This document shows, piece by piece, positions 30,188 to 37,408 of a stretch of 37,408 nt of DNA (positions within the stretch are counted from its first letter, which is position 1; the number at the start of each line of letters is the position of its first letter). This DNA comes from Mycoplasmatota bacterium (GTDB lineage: Bacteria; Bacillota_I; Bacilli_A; Acholeplasmatales; Acholeplasmataceae). A model generated the notes under the pieces. It did not search any database. It was given only the letters and a program-made list of their open reading frames with translations, and was not told where the DNA came from. The stretch spans positions 16,773 to 54,180 of the forward strand of contig JANKMU010000013.1 of NCBI GenBank assembly GCA_024650045.1, read 5' to 3'. Position numbers and translations under genes: made by a program.

Positions 30188-31999
30188 ATGCTAGAAAGAA
30201 TACAAGTTCTTATTTGTGGTGGAACAGGTTGTTTGAGTTCACAGTCAAAACAAATTAAAGATAAATTTGAAGAACAACTAGGATTATTAGATATGAAAAA
30301 CGAAGTCGGGCTTGTTTTAACAGGTTGTTTTGGCTTATGTGAAAAAGGTCCCGTTGTTATTGTATATCCAGAAGAAACTTTTTATACACATGTCAAAATA
30401 GAAGATGTTAAAGTTATTTGTGAAGAGCATCTATTAAAAGGTAGACCTGTTGAAAAGTTAATGATGAAAGATCCCATTGAAAAAACTAAGATTAAAAACA
30501 TTAGTCAACTTAAATTCTTTTCTAAACAAAAAAGAATCGCATTAAGAAATTGTGGCAATATTAATCCTTTAAATATTGAGGAGTATATTGCAAAAGATGG
30601 ATATCAAGCACTTGCTGATGTTCTAACGAAACACACACCTCAAGAAGCAATTGATATCATGATTGAATCAGGACTTAGAGGAAGAGGTGGAGGAGGATTC
30701 TCTACTGGTAAAAAATGGCAGTTTGCAAGAGATTCCATTTCAGAACAAAAATATGTCATATGTAATGCTGATGAAGGCGATCCAGGAGCATTTATGGATC
30801 GAGCTATTCTAGAAGGAGATCCACATTCAGTTTTAGAAGCTATGGCGATATGTGGATATGCAATAGGAGCGAATCAAGGATATATCTATGTTCGTGCTGA
30901 ATATCCTGTTGCTGTAGAAAGATTGAACATTGCCATCAATCAAGCAAAACAATTTGAATTGATTGGGGATAACATATTTGGAACTGGATTTAATTTTAAT
31001 ATCGAAATTCGCTTAGGAGCGGGTGCGTTTGTTTGTGGTGAAGAAACTGCATTAATCGCTTCCATTGAAGGTTATCGTGGTATGCCAAGATTAAAACCTC
31101 CATTTCCTGCTGTTCGTGGTTTATGGGATAAACCAACGAACGTTAATAATGTAGAAACTTTAGCAAATATTCCTGTTATTTATTTAAAAGGTGCCAAGTG
31201 GTTTAAATCAATAGGTACCGAAAAATCTAGTGGAACTAAAGTGTTTGCTCTTGGTGGGAAAATTAATAACACGGGTCTAGTTGAAGTTCCAATGGGAACA
31301 ACACTTAGAGAAATTGTTTTTGACATTGGTGGTGGTATTCCTAATAAAAGAAAATTTAAAGCCATTCAGACAGGTGGTCCATCTGGTGGATGTATTACTG
31401 ATAAAGATTTAGATACACCAATCGATTTTGAGAACTTAACTGCATTAGGTTCGATGATGGGTAGCGGTGGTATGATCGTGATGGATGAAGACAATTGTAT
31501 GGTTGATGTAGCAAGATTTTATCTAGACTTTACCGTTGAAGAATCTTGTGGAAAATGTACACCATGTCGTGAAGGCACAAAACAAATGCTAGATATCCTG
31601 AATCGTATTTGTGAAGGTTTAGGCACTTTAAAAGATATTGAAGAACTTGAAAAGTTAGCACATATGATTCAAGAAACATCATTATGCGGACTTGGACAAA
31701 CAGCACCGAATCCAGTATTATCTACATTGAAGCATTTTAAAGACGAATATCTTGCACATGTACTTAATAAAACTTGTCCTGCAGGTGTTTGTAGAGAGTT
31801 AACAAACTTTGTGATTGATGATCATTGTATTGGATGTACGAAGTGTGCTAAAAATTGCCCAGTTAACGCAATTTCTGGTTGGCCAAAACAACTTCATGTT
31901 ATCGATCTAGAATTATGTATACGTTGTGGAGAATGTAAAAAAGCATGCCCAGTCAATGCTATTTCAAGCACACCACTTCATGAGGAGGCACGCATATGA
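30188..31999 (+). CDS. hydB: NADH-dependent [FeFe] hydrogenase subunit HydB (NuoF/HndC-like)
   Basis: The 603-residue flavoprotein has four parts. The N-terminal [2Fe-2S] domain has Cys10, Cys15, Cys47 and Cys51. The NuoF-like FMN/NADH domain has the glycine-rich loop GRGGGGFSTGKKW and the segment CNADEGDPGAFMDR. The [4Fe-4S] site is ESCGKCTPCREGT plus the later Cys in SLCGLGQTAPNP. The C-terminal region carries two [4Fe-4S] ferredoxin motifs, CIGCTKCAKNCP and CIRCGECKKACP. It oxidises NADH (or reduces NAD) and exchanges electrons with HydC and HydA. The extra ferredoxin clusters are typical of electron-bifurcating hydrogenases, which couple NADH and ferredoxin oxidation to H2 formation. The hydA start overlaps the stop (ATGA). 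Confidence 0.95.
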   Translation: MLERIQVLICGGTGCLSSQSKQIKDKFEEQLGLLDMKNEVGLVLTGCFGLCEKGPVVIVYPEETFYTHVKIEDVKVICEEHLLKGRPVEKLMMKDPIEKTKIKNISQLKFFSKQKRIALRNCGNINPLNIEEYIAKDGYQALADVLTKHTPQEAIDIMIESGLRGRGGGGFSTGKKWQFARDSISEQKYVICNADEGDPGAFMDRAILEGDPHSVLEAMAICGYAIGANQGYIYVRAEYPVAVERLNIAINQAKQFELIGDNIFGTGFNFNIEIRLGAGAFVCGEETALIASIEGYRGMPRLKPPFPAVRGLWDKPTNVNNVETLANIPVIYLKGAKWFKSIGTEKSSGTKVFALGGKINNTGLVEVPMGTTLREIVFDIGGGIPNKRKFKAIQTGGPSGGCITDKDLDTPIDFENLTALGSMMGSGGMIVMDEDNCMVDVARFYLDFTVEESCGKCTPCREGTKQMLDILNRICEGLGTLKDIEELEKLAHMIQETSLCGLGQTAPNPVLSTLKHFKDEYLAHVLNKTCPAGVCRELTNFVIDDHCIGCTKCAKNCPVNAISGWPKQLHVIDLELCIRCGECKKACPVNAISSTPLHEEARI

Positions 32000-33753
32000 T
32001 TAAAGACATTCATTTAAAAATTAATGGAAAAGAAATAACTGCAAAATCGAATGAAACCATCTTAAAAGCAGCTGAAAGAGAAGGCGTTTTTATACCTAGA
32101 CTATGTTATTTTGAAGGTGTTCATGAAGAAGGAAACTGCCGTGTTTGTTCTGTTAAGATTAATGGGCAGAAAAATTTAAAGCCAGCATGTAAAACGTTGG
32201 TTACTGAAAATATGAATGTTATTACTGATGACTTAGATGTTTATCAAACAGTCTCTATGAATTTAGAACTATTATCACATAAACATCACTTTGAATGCTT
32301 TAATTGTTCAAGAGAAGATAATTGTGAATTTCTAGATTTACTTAGAACATTTAACATTGAAAATGAATTAACACATCTTTATGGCAAACATGATGCTCCA
32401 AGATACTTTTCAGATTCATCAGGTGTTATGACCATTGACAGTAGTAAATGCATTTTATGTGGTAGATGTGTATCAGCTTGTGAAACATTTACTGGACTTA
32501 ATGTATTAAATTATAATGAACGTGGTTCTGAAACATATATAGGACCTGCTTTATTTCATAATCTTGAAGATTCTGGATGTATTTATTGTGGGAAGTGTAT
32601 TCAAGCATGTCCTACAGGAGCTTTAAGAGAAAAAGATGATATTAGACAACTTGAAATGGAATTAAGAAATCCTAATAAGACAATTATTGCTCAAGTTGCT
32701 CCATCGATTAGAGCAACGCTTGGTGAAGCATTTGGTTATCCAATTGGAACGAATGTTGAAGGTAAAATGTTTGCTGCTTTAAAAGAGTTAGGTGTAGATC
32801 AAATTATGGATACTAATTTTACAGCTGATTTAACCATATTAGAAGAAGGTACTGAGTTTATTGAAAGATTGAATAACAATGGTCCTTTCCCAATGTTTAC
32901 TTCTTGTTCACCAGGATGGGTCAATTATTTAGAGTTGTATAAACCAGAGTATATTCCCAATTTATCAACATGCAAATCACCACAACAAATGGCTGGTGCT
33001 TTAATAAAAACTTATTATGCTGATAAGTTAAAGCTAGATCCAAAAAATATTGTATCAGTTTCAATCATGCCTTGTATTGCGAAAAAAGCAGAAGCAAGAA
33101 GACCAGATATGGGTAGAGATGGATATCAAGATGTTGACATCGTCTTGACAACAAGAGAATTAGCAAGAATGATTAAAAGACATAAGATTAACTTTAGAGA
33201 ACTAGAACCCATTCAAGCATATGGAGAGTTATCATCATATACAGGTGCTGGAACGATATTTGGTGCAACTGGTGGTGTTATGGAAGCAGCATTAAGAACT
33301 GTTACTGAAGTTCTAGAAGGTAAGGAAACACCAATAGAATTTAAAGAAATTAGAGGAAATGCTGATATTAAAGAAGCAACCTACATGATTTCAGGTAAAC
33401 CAATTCATGTTGCAGTTGTTCATGGTGGTAAGGCTATTCAAACATTCTTTGAAGAAATGGAAAAGAATAAGAAAAAATATCATTTTGTTGAAATTATGGG
33501 TTGCACAGGTGGATGTATCAATGGTGGTGGTCAACCGATTGTTCCAGCACATATTTATGAAAAAACGGATATTCGCTCCTTAAGAGCATCCGTTCTATAT
33601 GATATTGATTCACATACAACATTACGTAAATCTCATCAAAATACTTTTGTTCAAGATTTATACACTCAATTTTTAGGTAAAGCAAATGGACATCGTTCAC
33701 ATGAACTATTGCATACTACATATAAGAAACGAGAAAGTTATCAAAATATATAA
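31996..33753 (+). CDS. hydA: [FeFe] hydrogenase catalytic subunit HydA (HndD-like)
   Basis: The 585-residue protein has a plant-ferredoxin-like [2Fe-2S] domain (RLCYFEGV...NCRVCSV...PACKTLV). It continues with a His-ligated [4Fe-4S] site (HHFECFNC...NCEF), two [4Fe-4S] motifs (CILCGRCVSACE, CIYCGKCIQACP) and the H-cluster domain. The H-cluster ligands are Cys304 (TSCSPGW), Cys360 (MPCIAKK), and Cys503 and Cys507 (MGCTGGCINGGGQP). The last motif reads MGCTGG where many enzymes have MACPGG. It makes or consumes H2 and with HydB and HydC forms the soluble NADH/ferredoxin-linked enzyme. The maturases HydE, HydF and HydG needed for the H-cluster are not in this window. No terminator follows, so the ABC genes downstream are probably in the same transcript. 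Confidence 0.95.
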   Translation: MIKDIHLKINGKEITAKSNETILKAAEREGVFIPRLCYFEGVHEEGNCRVCSVKINGQKNLKPACKTLVTENMNVITDDLDVYQTVSMNLELLSHKHHFECFNCSREDNCEFLDLLRTFNIENELTHLYGKHDAPRYFSDSSGVMTIDSSKCILCGRCVSACETFTGLNVLNYNERGSETYIGPALFHNLEDSGCIYCGKCIQACPTGALREKDDIRQLEMELRNPNKTIIAQVAPSIRATLGEAFGYPIGTNVEGKMFAALKELGVDQIMDTNFTADLTILEEGTEFIERLNNNGPFPMFTSCSPGWVNYLELYKPEYIPNLSTCKSPQQMAGALIKTYYADKLKLDPKNIVSVSIMPCIAKKAEARRPDMGRDGYQDVDIVLTTRELARMIKRHKINFRELEPIQAYGELSSYTGAGTIFGATGGVMEAALRTVTEVLEGKETPIEFKEIRGNADIKEATYMISGKPIHVAVVHGGKAIQTFFEEMEKNKKKYHFVEIMGCTGGCINGGGQPIVPAHIYEKTDIRSLRASVLYDIDSHTTLRKSHQNTFVQDLYTQFLGKANGHRSHELLHTTYKKRESYQNI

Positions 33754-33771
33754 AGTAAGTAAGGAAGCAAT

Positions 33772-34680
33772 ATGAAAAAACTATATATCATGATATTCAT
33801 CCTATTTATTTTAGTAGGATGTAAGAAAACAGAAGAAATAACTATGATTGTTCCTTTTGGAAGTCCACAGTTAGCACAACTATATATGCAGGAAAGCAAA
33901 GATTACAACGTAGATATCGTCCAAGGAGCAGACCCTTTAGTTGCTGCATTTGGTTCGGGATCTCACGATGTGATCTTTGCCCCTACAAATCTAGGAGCTA
34001 AGTTATATCAATCTAAGCAAACATATCAATTATTAGCTACCATCGTTTGGGGAAACTATTATTTCGTCACACAAAAACAAGATATAACAAACATTCAAGA
34101 TTTAGACGGAGAAGAAATCATTGTTTTTGGACAAAACCAAACTTCGGATATCATTATTAAGTACTTAATTGATTTTTATGATATTACCTGTCAAATCACT
34201 TATGTTGATTCAGTAGCAACCGCATCATCACTATTTATTGCTGATACAAATCAGATTGTTTTAGTTGCTGAACCATCATATGCAAACTTAAAACATTTAT
34301 TTCCATCATTAAAAACAATCGATATACAAGCATATTATCAAGCAGCAACATCAAATGCTTCAATGCCTCAAGCAAGTGTCTTTGTTAAAAGTACATTGAC
34401 AGATAAGCAAATAGAAAAAATTCAAAATGATTTATTAGATTCAATTGAAAAAACAAAACAAAATCCTATGGAAGCCGTACAACTAGCCGTTTCACTAGGT
34501 GTGAATATTGATGTTAATATTCTTCAACACTCAATTTCATCAGGATACTTAGAATATGTTTCTGCTCAAGATGCAATGTCAGATATCATGATATATTTTG
34601 AAATGATTATGGACCATAATTCACAACTCATTGGCGATCAGTTACCTGATACATCATTTTATCGAGGTGATTTAGGATAA
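33772..34680 (+). CDS. ABC transporter substrate-binding lipoprotein
   Basis: The 302-residue protein has a lipoprotein signal ending LVGC (lipid-anchored Cys17). A binding-protein fold of the NMT1/SsuA-like type follows: TMIVPFGSPQLAQLYM, DPLVAAFGSGSHDVIFAPTNLGAKLYQ, YQLLATIVWGNYYFVT, and DLDGEEIIVFGQNQTSDIIIKYL. Such proteins bind small anions, sulfonates, nitrate-like ligands or thiamine precursors outside the cell; the ligand cannot be read here. It starts 18 bases after hydA with AAGGAA upstream and ends in TAA directly at the permease gene. It probably belongs to the hydrogenase operon. Confidence 0.85.
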   Translation: MKKLYIMIFILFILVGCKKTEEITMIVPFGSPQLAQLYMQESKDYNVDIVQGADPLVAAFGSGSHDVIFAPTNLGAKLYQSKQTYQLLATIVWGNYYFVTQKQDITNIQDLDGEEIIVFGQNQTSDIIIKYLIDFYDITCQITYVDSVATASSLFIADTNQIVLVAEPSYANLKHLFPSLKTIDIQAYYQAATSNASMPQASVFVKSTLTDKQIEKIQNDLLDSIEKTKQNPMEAVQLAVSLGVNIDVNILQHSISSGYLEYVSAQDAMSDIMIYFEMIMDHNSQLIGDQLPDTSFYRGDLG

Positions 34681-35411
34681 AAAAAACAGCTTGGTTATCT
34701 TTTTCAATTTTCATCTTTTTCTTGATATGGGTGTCTGCATACATCATTGTTGATCATCCATTGCTTTTACCTTCGCCATATCAAGTCTTGATCGCCATCA
34801 AGGATATATTGACGAATGATAAAGAGATATCTATAATTGGAATTTCACTATTAAGATTATTGATATCAATTGTTTTATCATCATTACTTGGTATTACTCT
34901 AGGTGTTTTATCTGGATTAAACAAAAATATAGAAATGGTTTTTAAACCTCATGTAACATTACTTAAGACAATACCTATACTTTCAATCATTGTTATTCTA
35001 TTGATATTATTTGGATATACATATGCACCGTATATCATTACCTTTTTAATGTTATTTCCACTTTTCTATCAAGCATCAAATGAAGGTGTAAAATCAATAG
35101 ATAAAGAACTCATTGATGTATACCATCTTGAAAAGCATAATATCTATTTAGGAATTAAATACCTATATCTTCCCATGATTAAACCTTACTTATTTTTAGC
35201 TTTTTTTCAGTCTTTTGGTTTAGGTCTTAAAGTCTTAGTTATGGCGGAATATTTATCACAAACTAAAAACTCAATAGGTAATGCACTTTATATAGCAAAA
35301 GTAAATTTAGAATATGATTTTGTCTTTGCATGGTCGGTTATTTTGATCTTAATTACTTTGATTGTCGAATTTAAAGTTCAAAAGTATCAATATAATGAAA
35401 AACAGATATAA
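34677..35411 (+). CDS. ABC transporter permease, apparent ATA start codon
   Basis: This is a BPD/TauT-type permease with five to six membrane helices and the EAA-like loop GVKSIDKELIDVYHL. The frame is open upstream to 34671 and has no ATG, GTG or TTG before 34722. GAGGTGA (34664-34670) lies 6 bases before an ATA at 34677, followed by AAA AAA ACA GCT TGG, a normal N-terminus for the first membrane helix (TAWLSFSIFIFFLIWVSAYI). A start at TTG 34722 would remove half of that helix and has no ribosome binding site. ATA is therefore the likely start, overlapping the preceding TAA, unless the base is a sequencing error or a recent mutation of ATG. No ATPase gene follows; it must lie elsewhere. Confidence 0.72.
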   Translation: MKKTAWLSFSIFIFFLIWVSAYIIVDHPLLLPSPYQVLIAIKDILTNDKEISIIGISLLRLLISIVLSSLLGITLGVLSGLNKNIEMVFKPHVTLLKTIPILSIIVILLILFGYTYAPYIITFLMLFPLFYQASNEGVKSIDKELIDVYHLEKHNIYLGIKYLYLPMIKPYLFLAFFQSFGLGLKVLVMAEYLSQTKNSIGNALYIAKVNLEYDFVFAWSVILILITLIVEFKVQKYQYNEKQI

Positions 35412-35456
35412 ATTTAATTGATTGTGCAAATAATTTCAAAACTATTTCATTTTTGG

Positions 35457-35486
35457 TTGACTAAAATATATGCTTTCATGTATAAT
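35457..35486 (+). promoter_or_regulatory. Strong promoter of the structured RNA
   Basis: TTGACT (35457-35462), an 18-base spacer and TATAAT (35481-35486). Transcription should begin near 35493, at the foot of the structured RNA. This shows the RNA is expressed independently of the ABC operon. Confidence 0.75.
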
Positions 35487-35492
35487 AATAAT

Positions 35493-35573
35493 GTTTCCCC
35501 AACCTTTTGTGCGGGGAGACGCATGAATTGGTCCTAGTGTCTACATCCCCCCCAGACATTAGGGCTTTTTTTT
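35493..35573 (+). ncRNA. Two-hairpin kissing-loop RNA ending in a terminator; candidate riboswitch
   Basis: Hairpin 1 pairs CCAA (35499-35502) with TTGG (35528-35531) and, inside, TGCG (35510-35513) with CGCA (35520-35523), leaving loop GGGAGA (35514-35519). Hairpin 2 pairs CCTAGTGTCT (35533-35542) with AGACATTAGG (35554-35563), one wobble. Its 11-base loop contains seven C (35547-35553). Eight T follow, so hairpin 2 is an intrinsic terminator. The G-rich first loop (with flanking G35513) is complementary to the C-rich second loop, so the hairpins can kiss and compete with termination. This layout resembles, from memory, the guanidine-IV (mepA) riboswitch class, and the match of GGGGAGAC is suggestive but unverified. 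The next gene downstream is an esterase that also has its own promoter. A stand-alone small RNA is the alternative. Confidence 0.6.
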
Positions 35574-35613
35574 ATAGCGATATGCTATAATATAATTAAT
35601 GAAAACGTTATAA
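35573..35613 (+). promoter_or_regulatory. Esterase promoter with inverted repeat and cre-like site
   Basis: TGC-TATAAT (35583-35591) is an extended -10. TATAGC / GCTATA (35573-35578 and 35584-35589) is an inverted repeat overlapping it. TGAAAACGTTATAA (35600-35613) matches the cre consensus TGnAAnCGnTnnCA except for one base and shares 11 bases with the site at 26865-26875. Both could be operator sites. Confidence 0.45.
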
Positions 35614-35626
35614 GGAGATATCAATT

Positions 35627-36367
35627 ATGGCCTTTGTTGAATGTCAAATCAAATCATATGTTTTAGAAATGAATGTTAGTGTTAATGTGCTTATACCTCA
35701 AGACATCAAAAAAGATGAGAAGGTTAAAGTATTATATTTATTGCATGGATATATCGGTAATCAAACAGATTGGATGAGATATTCATCCATTGAAAGATAT
35801 GCTCAAAACCACCGATTAGCCATCATTATGCCTGCTGCGTATAATAGTTATTATACAAATATGGCAAATGGTTTTAAATATTTCACATATATCTCTGAAG
35901 AACTTCCAGATATCATGGAATCTATGTTTCCAATATCTAGTAAAAGAGAAGACAATTATGTTTGCGGATTATCTATGGGAGGTTATGGAGCGTTTAAAAT
36001 AGCTTTAACGTTTCCTAATAAGTTTTCTAAAGCAGCAAGTCTATCTGGAGCATTAGATGTAGATACATTGCTTAGGAATAATGATGATCGAAGTAGAGAT
36101 CAGTTCTATAAATCTATTTTTGGAAGTGAACCAATAACCAATACAAAAAATGATTTGTTTCATCTTGTGAAAAATGCTCAACCAGTACCGGATTTATACA
36201 TTGGTTGCGGAACCGAAGATTTCTTATATGATAACAATCTTCAGTTCATTGACTTCTTAAAAAAACATCAAATACCATATACATATGAAGCATCTAAAGG
36301 AGAACATAATTGGGCATTTTGGGACGCTTATATTCAAAAAGTACTAAAGTGGTTGTATAAATCTTAA
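35627..36367 (+). CDS. Alpha/beta-hydrolase esterase (EstA/S-formylglutathione-hydrolase-like)
   Basis: The 246-residue cytoplasmic hydrolase has the catalytic triad of the esterase D family. Ser116 is in GLSMGGYG, Asp198 in GCGTEDFL and His227 in GEHNWAFWD. LYLLHGYIGNQTDW (about 37-50) holds the oxyanion loop. The family includes tributyrin esterases, acetyl-xylan-type esterases and S-formylglutathione hydrolases; the short form without signal peptide and with IPYTYEASKGEHNW fits the tributyrin-esterase-like group. Natural substrate unknown. AAGGAGAT precedes the ATG. It has its own extended -10 promoter and lies downstream of the structured RNA, so it may also be reached by read-through. 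No terminator is seen between it and the next gene. Confidence 0.9.
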   Translation: MAFVECQIKSYVLEMNVSVNVLIPQDIKKDEKVKVLYLLHGYIGNQTDWMRYSSIERYAQNHRLAIIMPAAYNSYYTNMANGFKYFTYISEELPDIMESMFPISSKREDNYVCGLSMGGYGAFKIALTFPNKFSKAASLSGALDVDTLLRNNDDRSRDQFYKSIFGSEPITNTKNDLFHLVKNAQPVPDLYIGCGTEDFLYDNNLQFIDFLKKHQIPYTYEASKGEHNWAFWDAYIQKVLKWLYKS

Positions 36368-36413
36368 AAAAAGTATTTTAGAAATGATTTGAAGTCAATC
36401 AATCAAATAAATA

Positions 36414-36422
36414 TGATAAAAT
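36414..36422 (+). promoter_or_regulatory. Extended -10 promoter of the aldo/keto reductase gene
   Basis: TGA-TAAAAT lies 25 bases before the ATG; GGAGG follows closely. Confidence 0.45.
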
Positions 36423-36447
36423 GAAAGTAGAAACGTAGGAGGTTCAT

Positions 36448-37380
36448 ATGAAAAAAACGAACTACGCAAAAACGTCAAAAACAATCCATCGATTAGGTTT
36501 TGGTGCTTGGCAATTAGGCAATACTGATTTTTGGGGATATATGAGCGTTGATGACGGTATATCATTAGTCAAAACAGCAATCAAAAAAGGTATCAATTTT
36601 TTTGATACTGCTCCAGGTTATGCTGCTGGTTTAAGTGAGTCTATCCTTGGTCAAGCAACGGCAGATCATCGAAATGATATTGTTATCAATACAAAATTAG
36701 GTCACACCGCAGACGGTGAGACTGACTTTTCTGTTTTTTCACTCAAAGAGCAAATCTATGATAGTCTAGAAAGACTTCAAACAGACTATGTTGATAGTGT
36801 TTTATTGCATAATCCAGGTATGGAAATACTAGAAGGTAATACACAACACTTTGAAGAGTTAGAAAAATTAAAAGAAGAAGGATTAATTAGAGCTTATGGT
36901 GTAAGTATTGACACCTATGAGGAGTTTAAAACTGTCTTAGACAATGTTAAACTTGATGTTGTTGAAGTGCTCTTTAATATCTTTTTTCAAGAAACCATTC
37001 CTTTATTTAAACAAGCTAAGGAAAAAGGAGTTTCAATTATTGCTAAAGTACCACTAGATTCAGGATGGTTAACTGGAAAATATGATGATCAATCAGAATT
37101 TGAAGGCATCCGTTCAAGATGGGATGATGAGACCATTGAGCGACGTGCACAGTTAGTAGCTGAGTTAAAGAAAATAACTCAATCAGAAAATCTAACGAAA
37201 TACGCAATTGCATTCGTCTTAAGTTTTCCAGAAATAACTGCTGTGATACCAGGTATAAGAAATGTTGAACAACTGGATAATCATATTGAAAATGCTGATT
37301 TTGAATTACCTGAAGATATTAAACAAAAATTTATTGAGCTATATCAACAAAAGATTAAAGATAATCCGTTGTTCTGGTAA
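36448..37380 (+). CDS. Aldo/keto reductase
   Basis: The 310-residue protein has the AKR barrel signature from the start: RLGFGAWQLGN and FDTAPGYAAGLSE. The catalytic tetrad is Asp53, Tyr58, Lys83 (NTKLG) and His121 (LLHNP). Later, AFVLSFPEITAVIPGIRNVEQL is the usual NADPH-binding C-terminal region. AKRs reduce aldehydes and ketones with NAD(P)H. The enzyme belongs to the general, non-glucose-specific group and its substrate is unknown. GGAGG lies 7 bases before the ATG. The gene ends 28 bases before the window edge. Confidence 0.93.
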   Translation: MKKTNYAKTSKTIHRLGFGAWQLGNTDFWGYMSVDDGISLVKTAIKKGINFFDTAPGYAAGLSESILGQATADHRNDIVINTKLGHTADGETDFSVFSLKEQIYDSLERLQTDYVDSVLLHNPGMEILEGNTQHFEELEKLKEEGLIRAYGVSIDTYEEFKTVLDNVKLDVVEVLFNIFFQETIPLFKQAKEKGVSIIAKVPLDSGWLTGKYDDQSEFEGIRSRWDDETIERRAQLVAELKKITQSENLTKYAIAFVLSFPEITAVIPGIRNVEQLDNHIENADFELPEDIKQKFIELYQQKIKDNPLFW

Positions 37381-37408
37381 AAGTAAAAATGGTCAATCCA
37401 AAGAGATT

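Noticed and set aside
1-37408. CRISPR array, insertion sequence or integrase gene
   Set aside because: No regularly spaced repeats, transposase or recombinase motifs were seen anywhere, including beside tRNA-Cys.
1-37408. TGA read as tryptophan (Mycoplasma code)
   Set aside because: Genes end cleanly at TGA with overlapping starts (for example 25632-25634 and 29812-29814), and Trp positions use TGG.

Overview
The window is about 37.4 kb of very AT-rich DNA. TGA reads as stop (the DUF2188 gene and the NYN gene both end in TGA) and tryptophan is TGG. Gene content is that of a fermentative low-GC bacterium: a ClpB without its N-domain under a CIRCE/HrcA operator, an NADH-linked [FeFe] hydrogenase, lipoproteins, a secreted subtilisin, and many extended -10 (TGnTATAAT-like) promoters. 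I infer an Acholeplasma/Izemoplasma-type Mollicute or a close relative in the Bacillota. No 16S or ribosomal-protein marker is present to prove it.

Layout. 1-3700: the 3' part of a MATE exporter, then two membrane-anchored cyclic-di-GMP genes (GGDEF-EAL and GGDEF). 3800-10320: an M29 aminopeptidase, an S9 peptidase, and a secreted subtilisin overlapping a lipoprotein that carries the same Ig-like modules. 10390-14010: a small DUF2188 protein, an AEC transporter overlapping a methyltransferase, and an APC amino-acid permease. 14053-16840 (minus strand): clpB behind a CIRCE operator, followed by a small membrane protein whose ribosome binding site lies in a hairpin. 16910-17507: a low-molecular-weight phosphotyrosine phosphatase and tRNA-Cys.

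17508-24700 looks like an accessory island next to tRNA-Cys. It opens with two inverted copies of a tRNA 3' end. It then holds a CoiA-like nuclease, two unrecognised proteins, a HEPN protein with an RNase-type motif, and a GmrSD-type (DUF262-DUF1524) restriction enzyme. Intergenic spaces are long and two genes start with TTG. 24714-26797 follows with an NYN/OST-HTH RNase, an Smr protein and a DUF3137 membrane protein.

26976-35411 is one long operon for an electron-bifurcating-type [FeFe] hydrogenase: hydC, five small regulatory-looking genes (DRTGG, GHKL ATPase, DRTGG, PHP, GHKL ATPase), an HndB-like ferredoxin, hydB, hydA, then an ABC binding lipoprotein and a permease. No maturase (HydE/F/G) and no ABC ATPase gene lies in the window. 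The permease appears to start at an ATA codon. After it comes an independently promoted structured RNA of about 80 nt: two hairpins with complementary G-rich and C-rich loops, the second being an intrinsic terminator. This is a candidate riboswitch. An esterase and an aldo/keto reductase close the window.

The observations most worth following are the kissing-loop RNA (35493-35573), the signalling genes inside the hydrogenase operon (27463-29814), the tRNA-associated island with two uncharacterised genes, and the sequestered ribosome binding site downstream of clpB.
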